From the NCBI GenBank assembly GCA_964630615.1, contig CAZVVG010000015.1, forward strand, positions 1-16,517: DNA of 16,517 bases. The letters are read 5' to 3'. Positions within the stretch are counted from its first letter, which is position 1. Each line of letters opens with the position of its first letter. Source of the DNA: CAZVVG01 sp964630615. Lineage in GTDB: Bacteria; Patescibacteriota; Minisyncoccia; Moranbacterales; UBA2206. Position numbers and translations under genes: made by a program. Below, piece after piece: positions 7,263 to 13,354 of the stretch. The notes below the pieces were generated by a model that ran no database searches, was not told the origin of the DNA, and was given only the letters and a program-made list of their open reading frames with translations.

Positions 7263-7480
7263 ATTTTTAAATTTTATATTAATCACTAAATATTAATCAA
7301 TATTTATCATCCTTGAATTTATTTCAGCATCTAGTTAGATCCCGAAACCTGCCTGCCGATAGGCGGGCAAGTTCGGGATAACATAAAATTTCACCTTGAA
7401 TCCTGAACTTTAATTTTGAATTTTTATTTTTGGGATTTTATTAGAAATTGAAAATTGAGATTTGGAAATTCTCGAAAACT
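7263..7480 (-). other. Long atpG-atpD spacer, A/T-rich with palindrome
   Basis: This 218-base gap is far longer than any other within the atp block (4 to 67 bases). I found no convincing coding frame in it. It holds a 41-base palindromic repeat (7339-7379) and, towards atpG, A/T-rich variations on AAATTGAAAATTGAG and TTTTGAATTTTT that look like degenerate simple repeats. It may hold an mRNA processing site or an internal promoter, but no convincing -35/-10 pair was seen. Confidence 0.6.
7339..7379. repeat. Palindromic intergenic repeat / hairpin
   Basis: ATCCCGAA (7339-7346) is the exact reverse complement of TTCGGGAT (7372-7379). Inside, CCTGCCTGCC (7348-7357) faces GGCGGGCAAG (7362-7371), eight of ten Watson-Crick, around a GATA loop. 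The full hairpin has about 17-18 pairs with one bulged A. It is very GC-rich against an A/T-rich spacer, and no T run follows on either strand. The form resembles dispersed palindromic elements that I associate with Parcubacteria intergenic regions; that link is from memory, not a search. Confidence 0.75.
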
Positions 7481-7492
7481 TTAGTTTTCGAG
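7471..7492 (-). other. Perfect stem-loop spanning the atpG stop codon
   Basis: On the minus strand CTCGAAAAC (7492-7484) and GTTTTCGAG (7479-7471) form a perfect 9-bp stem around TAAA, whose first three bases are the atpG stop codon. The left arm encodes the last three residues (Leu-Glu-Asn). No U run follows, so a terminator is unlikely. A role in 3-prime end protection, processing or slowing of terminating ribosomes is inference. Confidence 0.55.
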
Positions 7493-8443
7493 GGCGGCTC
7501 GACCCGCTGAAATCTCTGCAATCTCCTGAGTGATTTTTCCTTGGCGGATCTGATTATAGGCTAACGTTAGATCTTCTGACATTTCCTCTCCGGCTTCTGT
7601 TGCGTTCCGCATGGCCATCATTCGGGCGGAATGTTCAGAGGCGCAAGACTCTAAAACGGCGTGAAAAATTTGCGTTTCAATAATTTTGGGGAAAATAACT
7701 TCCAGCACTTCCTCCGGACTTGGTTCCACTTTGTATTCCGAGAAAGGTTGGGAATCCAGCTGAAATTTTTTTTCCAATTCGCCCATTTCTTGAATTTGCT
7801 TTTCCAGATCTATCTTCGAAATCGGAAGTAACTGACGAATTCTGGTTTTTTGGATAAGAGTGGAAACATAGTCGGTATAGATAATGACTATCTTGTCGTA
7901 TTTTTTTGACAGATATTCCTCAATGACAATTTGAGAAATCGGTTTAATCTGAGAAAGTTCCGGAGCTTGAACGATGTCTGGAAAAGCGGCAAGAATGTTT
8001 CCACCCAGCTTTCTCACTATTCCCTCGCCCTTCCTCCCAATAGTCAGAAAGTCAGTTTTGATTTCTCCTGAAAATCCTTCTGCTTGGACCTTTTTTGTTC
8101 CGACCCGATTAATTTTCAGTCTTTCTGGGTGAGTCAGTTCTTCCTTAATTTTTCTGGCAATCTGAGCGTTAAAAGAGCCGCACAGTCCCCGACTGGAAGT
8201 TACCACCACAAAAAGAACGCTTTTTACTTCTCGCACCTCCAAAAGTCCAAAACGATAATTTTCAAAGGCCCGAGCTAAATTGGTAAGAATCTGCCAGGCA
8301 CTTAGGGCGTAAGCGCGGTTTTTTAAAACACTCGCGACGGCTTTTCTCATTTTGGCCGCTGAAACCATTTCCATGGCCCGCGTGATTTTGCTGGTGCTTT
8401 TGACAGATTTTATCCGCCGGCGGATATCTTTAACTGAATTCAT
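7481..8443 (-). CDS. atpG: F1Fo ATP synthase subunit gamma
   Basis: Gamma is the rotating central shaft. The 320 residues, somewhat above the usual 285-310, begin with MNSVKDIRRRIKSVKSTSKI, the standard N-terminal helix start. SRGLCGSFNAQI matches the conserved GLCG segment, with Ser where Asp is usual before RGLCG. The C-terminal helix carries MMAMRNAT, LAYNQIRQGKITQEI and ISAGRAAL, all family signatures. It begins 54 bases after atpA. The stop codon sits in the loop of a perfect 9-bp stem. Confidence 0.96.
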   Translation of the reverse strand: MNSVKDIRRRIKSVKSTSKITRAMEMVSAAKMRKAVASVLKNRAYALSAWQILTNLARAFENYRFGLLEVREVKSVLFVVVTSSRGLCGSFNAQIARKIKEELTHPERLKINRVGTKKVQAEGFSGEIKTDFLTIGRKGEGIVRKLGGNILAAFPDIVQAPELSQIKPISQIVIEEYLSKKYDKIVIIYTDYVSTLIQKTRIRQLLPISKIDLEKQIQEMGELEKKFQLDSQPFSEYKVEPSPEEVLEVIFPKIIETQIFHAVLESCASEHSARMMAMRNATEAGEEMSEDLTLAYNQIRQGKITQEIAEISAGRAALEN

Positions 8444-8497
8444 AAAATTTGGAAAGTTAAGGTAAAGAGGATTACCAAAATTTTCTTGGCTCCATTT

Positions 8498-10003
8498 TTA
8501 GGTCTTTTTTGTCTCCTTAAATTCTTTAATAGCGCTATTTAGTTTCTCAACTATTTCATCATTCAATTCTTCCTTTTGGACAATTAGTTCTAAAACTTCT
8601 TTCTTTTGTCCATTAAAGAAATCGTGAAAATCGCTTTCAAATTCTTTTATTTTTTCCACTTCCACGTCATCTAAAAATCCTTGAGTCAGGGCGTAAAGAA
8701 TCGCTATTTGGTTTTCTACGGGCATCGGTACGTATTGGTTTTGTTTAAGAATCTCCACGGTTCTCTTTCCGCGTTCAATCTGGGCCCGAGTTTTCTCATC
8801 CAGATCGGAACTAAACTGAGCAAACGCTTCTAATTCTCTAAATTGAGCCAAATCCAGCCGAAGCTTTCCGGCAACCTTTTTCATGGCTTTAATCTGAGCG
8901 GAAGAACCGACCCGAGAAACTGAAAGACCAATATTAAGCGCTGGCCGCACGCCTTTATAGAACAAATCGGACTCCAGATAAATCTGACCATCCGTGATAG
9001 AAATAACGTTAGTCGGGATATAGGCGCTGACGTCGCCGGCCTGAGTTTCAATAATGGGCAAAGCGGTAATTGAACCTCCGCCAAAATCTTCGCTGAGCCG
9101 GGCCGATCTTTCCAATAAGCGAGAATGAAGGTAAAAGATGTCCCCGGGGTAAGCTTCCCGGCCGGGGGGTCTTCTTAAGATTAAAGAGATTTGGCGATAA
9201 GCCCAAGCGTGCTTGGAAAGATCATCGTAAATAATCATCACGTCTTTTCCTTGGTCCATAAAATATTCCCCCATAGCGCAACCGGTATAGGGAGCAATGA
9301 AAGAAAGCGGAGCCGGATCAGAAGAACCCGCTAAAACTACAATGGTATGTTCCAACGCTTGATGTTTTTTAAGCTCGGCAACAATTCTCGCCACTTTGGA
9401 TTCTTTCTGGCCAATCGCCACATAAATACAAATTAGATCTTTGCCTTTTTGGTTAATGATGGCGTCAATGGCAATGGCGGTTTTTCCGGTCTGTCGATCA
9501 CCGATAATTAGTTCGCGTTGGCCTCGGCCAATGGGAATCATTGAGTCAATGGCTTTAATTCCGGTCTGTACCGGAACCGTGACTGACTTTCTTTCAATTA
9601 CACCCGCCGCGATTTTTTCTACCGGATAAAATTTCTCAGCTTTAATTTCTCCCTGTCCATCAAGCGCTTCTCCCAGGGGATTAACGACTCGCCCGATTAA
9701 ATTTTCCCCCACGGGAACGGAAAGGATCCGTCCGGTAGACTTGACTTCGTCGCCCTCCTTAATTTCTTCGAAAGAACCCAGAATCATGGCACCGATGCGA
9801 TCTTCTTCCAAATTAAGCGCTACTCCCATAGTTCCATTTTCAAATTCTAGCATTTCACTGGCCATAACTTCGGCTAATCCGGAAATTCGAGCAACGCCAT
9901 CTCCGATTTCAAGAACTTTGCCGACTTTCTCCGTTTGAATTTCAGCCTTATAGCCAGCTATCTGTTTTTTTAACTGTTCGATGATAAAGTCCTTATTTGA
10001 CAT
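8498..10003 (-). CDS. atpA: F1Fo ATP synthase subunit alpha
   Basis: Alpha alternates with beta in the F1 hexamer and supplies the arginine finger. The 501 residues show the N-terminal beta-barrel with VLEIGDGVARISGL (30-43), Walker A GDRQTGKT (168-175), the SITALPIIETQAGDVSAYIP region (311-330) and SVSRVGS with the arginine finger R364. The length is normal. It follows atpH by 23 bases, with an A/T-rich leader and no visible Shine-Dalgarno. Confidence 0.98.
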   Translation of the reverse strand: MSNKDFIIEQLKKQIAGYKAEIQTEKVGKVLEIGDGVARISGLAEVMASEMLEFENGTMGVALNLEEDRIGAMILGSFEEIKEGDEVKSTGRILSVPVGENLIGRVVNPLGEALDGQGEIKAEKFYPVEKIAAGVIERKSVTVPVQTGIKAIDSMIPIGRGQRELIIGDRQTGKTAIAIDAIINQKGKDLICIYVAIGQKESKVARIVAELKKHQALEHTIVVLAGSSDPAPLSFIAPYTGCAMGEYFMDQGKDVMIIYDDLSKHAWAYRQISLILRRPPGREAYPGDIFYLHSRLLERSARLSEDFGGGSITALPIIETQAGDVSAYIPTNVISITDGQIYLESDLFYKGVRPALNIGLSVSRVGSSAQIKAMKKVAGKLRLDLAQFRELEAFAQFSSDLDEKTRAQIERGKRTVEILKQNQYVPMPVENQIAILYALTQGFLDDVEVEKIKEFESDFHDFFNGQKKEVLELIVQKEELNDEIVEKLNSAIKEFKETKKT

Positions 10004-10026
10004 AAATTTAAGAGAGTTATAAAAAA

Positions 10027-10428
10027 TTACTTAGTTAATATCTTTTGTAAGCGCCTAATTTTTTGCTTGAGACTTCCGTCTATCACTTCATCCCCGATTT
10101 TAAGAATAATTCCTCCCTTCAGACTCGGATCTAGATAATTTTCCAGAATAACTTCCTTAGCTTCATAGTTACGTTTAATAAATTTTCGGATTTTTTCCTT
10201 CAGCGTTTCTTTAATTTTTTCCCGGGAAAAAATTTTCACTCGGATAATCCCGTTCTCCTTATTCCAGATCTCCTCAAATTTAGCCAGAATGCTTTCCAGA
10301 AGTCGCGAGTCCTGATTGACTAGCAATTGTCGCCAGAAACCCACAATTGCTTTATCCAAATCTTTTTCTTTCTTTTCTTGGGAAATTTCAAAGAGAGCCT
10401 GGGCATATTGAGAAGCTGTAATTTTCAT
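10027..10428 (-). CDS. atpH: F1Fo ATP synthase subunit delta (short form)
   Basis: Delta links the peripheral stalk to the top of alpha3beta3. The N-terminus ASQYAQALFEIS is the family signature for the helical domain. The C-terminus GGIILKIGDEVIDGSLKQKI matches the strongly conserved GG-x3-GD-x-DGS block. At 133 residues it is much shorter than the usual 175-180, the loss being in the middle between the helical bundle and the C-terminal domain. AAGGGA lies 7-8 bases before the ATG, overlapping the end of atpF (4-base gap). Confidence 0.9.
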   Translation of the reverse strand: MKITASQYAQALFEISQEKKEKDLDKAIVGFWRQLLVNQDSRLLESILAKFEEIWNKENGIIRVKIFSREKIKETLKEKIRKFIKRNYEAKEVILENYLDPSLKGGIILKIGDEVIDGSLKQKIRRLQKILTK

Positions 10429-10432
10429 TTGA

Positions 10433-10921
10433 TTATCCCTTGAGAACTTTATTAATTAATTCTTCGTCTTTCTTTTGATCAATTTTTTCTTCTATTATTT
10501 TTTCGGTCGCTTGGATAATCAGCGTTCCGATTTCCGCCTTGGCTTCCGAGATGATTTTCCTTTTTTCTCGCTCCAGCTGCGCTTGGGTTTCCTGTAAGAT
10601 TTCCGCTTTTTGCTTTTCCGCTGCCAAAATTAGACGTTCCGTGTTTTTGGCGGCTTGGGCGCGAGTTTTTTCTATTATTTCTTGAGCTTCTTTTCGAGCT
10701 TTTCGCAAGATATTTTCTTCCTTTTCTTCAATTTCCTTAAGTTTCTGACTCGCCGCTTCCGCATTCCTAATTCCCGTTTCAATTTGATTTTTCCGCTTCT
10801 CGAGCATTTTTAAAATCGGACGGTAAGCAAAACGCTTAAGCAGAAAAAATAAAACGAAAAAGTTAATTAGCTGGGCGATTAGTAGTTTTCCCTCAACCCC
10901 AAAAGTTTTTAGGAGTTCCAT
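10433..10921 (-). CDS. atpF: F1Fo ATP synthase subunit b
   Basis: Subunit b forms the peripheral stalk. From ATG 10921 it has 162 residues: MELLKTFGVE, one membrane helix (about 12-29) ending at KRFAYRPIL, then a long charged coiled coil rich in Lys, Glu, Ala and Arg that reaches the C-terminus. I prefer this start because b subunits begin at this point. An in-frame ATG at 10954 would add 11 residues encoded by the degenerate repeat of the atpE-atpF spacer, which looks non-coding. Neither has a Shine-Dalgarno. Confidence 0.92.
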   Translation of the reverse strand: MELLKTFGVEGKLLIAQLINFFVLFFLLKRFAYRPILKMLEKRKNQIETGIRNAEAASQKLKEIEEKEENILRKARKEAQEIIEKTRAQAAKNTERLILAAEKQKAEILQETQAQLEREKRKIISEAKAEIGTLIIQATEKIIEEKIDQKKDEELINKVLKG

Positions 10922-10946
10922 AAAATAATTTTTAGTTAGTAGTTTA

Positions 10947-10972
10947 TAGTCCATAGTCCTGACTATGAACTA
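10947..10972. repeat. Degenerate repeat hairpin in the atpE-atpF spacer
   Basis: TAGTC-CATAGT (10947-10957) faces ACTATG-AACTA (10962-10972) around a CCTG loop: 10 pairs with a single C/A mismatch. The flanks repeat the same TAGT/ACTA words (TTAGTTAGTAGTTTATAG), so the spacer looks built from a simple palindromic word. It overlaps an in-frame upstream ATG of atpF, which argues against using that ATG. Confidence 0.5.
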
Positions 10973-10988
10973 TTGACCGCCAACCAAA

Positions 10989-11216
10989 TCACACAAACTT
11001 GATAATGAGTGCCACCACCAAGGCGTATATGGCAATCGCCTCCGTGAAGGCCAGGCCAAGAATCATAACCGTCTGAACTTTGCCTGAAGCTTCCGGATTC
11101 CGGCCAATGGCTTCCAGGGCCTTAGAAACCAGGATTCCCAAACCAACCCCCGGTCCAATGGCTCCCAAGCCCATGGCAATAGCGGCTCCGATTGATTTTG
11201 CTGATTCTGCATCCAT
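10989..11216 (-). CDS. atpE: F1Fo ATP synthase subunit c (proton type)
   Basis: Subunit c forms the membrane rotor ring. The 75 residues make two membrane helices joined by the polar loop GRNPEA (38-43). TM1 has the glycine-rich GPGVGLG (21-27) and TM2 the ion-carrying Glu in FTEAIAIY (E59). In sodium-binding rings TM1 has Gln in GQG and Ser follows the Glu; here these are Leu26 and Ala60, and Tyr64 sits in the proton-type position. Proton coupling is therefore predicted. It lies 36 bases after atpB, behind an A/T-only leader. Confidence 0.96.
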   Translation of the reverse strand: MDAESAKSIGAAIAMGLGAIGPGVGLGILVSKALEAIGRNPEASGKVQTVMILGLAFTEAIAIYALVVALIIKFV

Positions 11217-11252
11217 AATTTTGGTTATTTTATTTATTATTTAATTAGTTAA

Positions 11253-12005
11253 TTAATGCACTACTTCTGTAACCGCCATTTTAAGAAAGACCAAGGTCAG
11301 CATGGAAAAAACTAAAGCCTGAATCACCCCGACAAAAATTTCCAACGCTAAAAAAGGCAAAGGAATAAAATAGGGCACCAGCATCAGCATCACCGCCAAC
11401 AATACTTCGCCCGCAAAAATGTTCCCGAATAACCGGAAAGAAAAAGAGATAAGCTTGGCAATTTCTCCAATAAGCTCCAAGATTCCCACAAAAGTCCCAA
11501 TAACATAAGGCTTCTGCAACGGACTCACAAAAAACTTTCCAGCGTATTTGAAAAAACCGAGAGCAGCAATGCCTAAAATTTGAACTGAAAAAACAGAAAC
11601 CAGCGCCAGTGCTAAAGTCACGTTTAAATCCGCGGAAGCACTCCGGATAAAGGGAACCAAAATCGTATTTCCTTCGTGATTTTCCTGCAACCCGATTGTC
11701 CCCAAGCCCGGAATAAGCTCCACCCAATTAGAAATAAGCACAAACAGGAAAATTGTCGCTACAATCGGAAAAAATCTTTTCGTTTCTTCGCGATCTTGCG
11801 TCACGCTATCCACCATTTTCAGTAATCCCTCAACCGCGTATTCCAGGATATTCTGCAAGCCCCCGGGCACAGTTTCCAAGCGACTTCCAACCCAATAAAA
11901 AGTCAGCAGAAGAAAGGCGCTAACGCTAAAAGTGACTACCAGTGTGTTTGTCACCGGAAACGAGCCGATTTGAAACAAAGTTTCTGCCGCTAAAGAAATT
12001 TCCAT
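11253..12005 (-). CDS. atpB: F1Fo ATP synthase subunit a
   Basis: Subunit a provides the two ion half-channels beside the c ring. The 250 residues contain five or six hydrophobic segments. The essential arginine is R191 in SFSFRLFGNIFAGEVLL, followed by the usual Gln in the last helix region (Q229). SADLNVTLALAL (123-134) is the conserved segment before the middle helices. The length is normal. It starts 6 bases after atpI, in the normal operon position. Confidence 0.96.
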   Translation of the reverse strand: MEISLAAETLFQIGSFPVTNTLVVTFSVSAFLLLTFYWVGSRLETVPGGLQNILEYAVEGLLKMVDSVTQDREETKRFFPIVATIFLFVLISNWVELIPGLGTIGLQENHEGNTILVPFIRSASADLNVTLALALVSVFSVQILGIAALGFFKYAGKFFVSPLQKPYVIGTFVGILELIGEIAKLISFSFRLFGNIFAGEVLLAVMLMLVPYFIPLPFLALEIFVGVIQALVFSMLTLVFLKMAVTEVVH

Positions 12006-12011
12006 AAAAAA

Positions 12012-12239
12012 TTAGAGATTTTTTAATTCATTGCTAACTTTACGATAAACAATAAAAGAAGTAAGCATCAAGGAAAGCGCCAATCCTCCTAAAAGCAACC
12101 AGGGTGAAGTGTCAAATTTTTTATCCAAATATCTTCCTCCCAGGGCGAAAAGGACGAGCGGAATAGCAATTGAGTAGCCCAATTCCCAAGCCAAAGCGAG
12201 CAGCGACCAGGAATTTTTTTTCTTTTCTTCTTCTTTCAT
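12012..12239 (-). CDS. atpI: ATP synthase accessory protein I (AtpI/AtpZ type)
   Basis: From ATG 12239 this is a 75-residue membrane protein with two helices. It has a charged N-terminus MKEEEKKK and the family pattern GGRYLDKKFDTSPW between the helices. AtpI/AtpZ proteins help c-ring assembly or ion supply and head many atp operons. The frame stays open further upstream to 12386, but that would overlap tatD by 56 bases and add a sequence unlike the family, so the internal ATG is preferred. The bases just before the ATG contain ACCTCCT, the complement of a Shine-Dalgarno, rather than a ribosome binding site. Confidence 0.85.
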   Translation of the reverse strand: MKEEEKKKNSWSLLALAWELGYSIAIPLVLFALGGRYLDKKFDTSPWLLLGGLALSLMLTSFIVYRKVSNELKNL

Positions 12240-12278
12240 AAAAAAAGATAGGAGGTTTAAAAAACACCCTAGTATTTT

Positions 12279-12307
12279 ATTTTCCCCTAAAAATAAAAAA
12301 AAGTCAA
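12279..12307 (-). promoter_or_regulatory. Weak candidate promoter ahead of the atp operon
   Basis: In the 91-base tatD-atpI spacer TTGACT (12307-12302) is followed by 17 bases and GAAAAT (12284-12279). The -35 box matches well (five of six) and the -10 box poorly (four of six). A better -10, TAAAAT at 12279-12274, would need a 22-base spacer. The atp operon could also be read through from rsmI-metG-tatD. Confidence 0.25.
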
Positions 12308-12330
12308 TCAAATTTTTTCCCCAGCCTATC

Positions 12331-13164
12331 TTATAAAGAAAAACATTCTTGGGCGTTTTGGGTCGTGATTTGAGCGACTTTTTCAAAACTTTCCCCTTTT
12401 AATTTGGCGATATGCCGGGCTACTAGCTCAACAAAAATCGGCTCATTTCTCTGTCCCCTTTTAGGCGCAGGAGTCAAATAAGGACAATCGGTTTCCACCA
12501 CTATTTTTTCAAGCGGTATTTCCTTAATTAAGCGATCGAAGCTACTGGAATAAGTGATTACTCCGTTTAAACCAATTTTAAAGCCTAATTCCAGGAATTT
12601 TTTTGCCGTTTTATAGCCACCAATAAAACTATGGATAACTCCTTTTTGGGGAATTTCTTCTTTTTTAAGAATTTCGTATAAATCGTCATAGGCGTCCCAG
12701 CAGTGAAGGATTAGAGGTTTTTTTAATTCGCGAGCCAGTTGAATAAACTGACGCAGAATTTCTTTTTGCTTGGTCTTAATTTTCTCGATTTCCTCTCCCG
12801 GTTGAAAATGATGGTAATCCAGACCCACTTCGCCAAGAGCGACTATGCCTTTTTGTTTTCCTAATTCTCGATATTTCTCATAACTAAAAATCTCTCCAAC
12901 AGATTTTATTTCCTCTTTCCCGAGCTCAAAAGAAGTTTCACTGACAACATAATTTTTTTGTTCCAGATGAATGGGATGAAGGCCTGCCGCCGCCCAGACT
13001 CCTTTTTCGTATTCCTGGGAAAACCTGAGCGCCCGGACACTAGTTGAATATTGAGAACCCACGTTAATTAAAAAAATTTCTTTTTTCAAAGAACGTTCAA
13101 TCACTTCATCGGCGTCTTTCCGAAAAGCGTTAAAATTAACGTGAGCGTGAGTATCAATAAGCAT
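12331..13164 (-). CDS. tatD: TatD-family metal-dependent DNase
   Basis: This 277-residue TIM-barrel hydrolase shows all metal ligands of the TatD family: H6 and H8 in IDTHAHVNF, E112 in GEVGLDYHHF, H154 in LILHCWDAYDD, H178 in HSFIGGY and D226 in ETDCPYLTP. TatD enzymes are Mg-dependent 3-prime exonucleases or deoxyribonucleases linked to DNA repair and turnover. Other members may act on tRNA or D-amino acids, so the substrate is a family-level call. The length is normal. AAAGGA lies about 11 bases before the ATG. It sits between metG and the atp operon; this neighbourhood with metG is common in bacteria. Confidence 0.93.
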   Translation of the reverse strand: MLIDTHAHVNFNAFRKDADEVIERSLKKEIFLINVGSQYSTSVRALRFSQEYEKGVWAAAGLHPIHLEQKNYVVSETSFELGKEEIKSVGEIFSYEKYRELGKQKGIVALGEVGLDYHHFQPGEEIEKIKTKQKEILRQFIQLARELKKPLILHCWDAYDDLYEILKKEEIPQKGVIHSFIGGYKTAKKFLELGFKIGLNGVITYSSSFDRLIKEIPLEKIVVETDCPYLTPAPKRGQRNEPIFVELVARHIAKLKGESFEKVAQITTQNAQECFSL

Positions 13165-13166
13165 TT

Positions 13167-13340
13167 TTATAAAAATCCTTTGGCTAGCTTAGGCTCGATC
13201 GAAAAAATTGAGAGTACTAATTCCTTTTTGGGCCAAAACAAATCACCGGGTTTCCAGTCAGAAAAAGTTCGCAGAAAAAAATAAAAAGAAACCGTGGAAA
13301 CAATTTTGAAAGCGTTTCTTATCCGGAAACTGAAAGCAAG
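13167..13340 (-). other. 57-codon open frame without ATG/GTG start, before tatD
   Basis: The metG-tatD spacer (13165-13354) holds an open frame from just after a TAG at 13341 to a TAA at 13167-13169, two bases before the tatD ATG. It reads LAFSFRIRNAFKIVSTV, then a hydrophobic FYFFL stretch and a polar tail ending in FSIEPKLAKGFL. The composition looks protein-like and the stop is placed as for translational coupling. However, there is no in-frame ATG or GTG, and the only TTG would leave 24 residues. It could use a rare start (ATA 13322, ATT 13304), be a decayed gene, or be chance. Unrecognised. Confidence 0.25.
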
Positions 13341-13354
13341 CTATTTTTAATAAG

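Noticed and set aside
7263..7286. GTG start 8 residues upstream for atpD
   Set aside because: The extra residues are encoded by A/T-rich spacer sequence, and the family normally begins near MSNVGKISQV.
7339..7379. The atpG-atpD palindrome as an intrinsic terminator
   Set aside because: No T run follows the stem on either strand, and termination here would cut off atpD and atpC, which are needed in the same complex.
12284..12332. T-rich tract after tatD as a terminator
   Set aside because: The T8 and T5 runs on the minus strand are not preceded by a GC-rich stem; only A/T pairing of AAAAAA with TTTTTT is possible.
12012..12386. Longer 124-residue version of AtpI
   Set aside because: It would overlap tatD by 56 bases and adds an N-terminus unlike the family; the ATG at 12239 gives the typical length.
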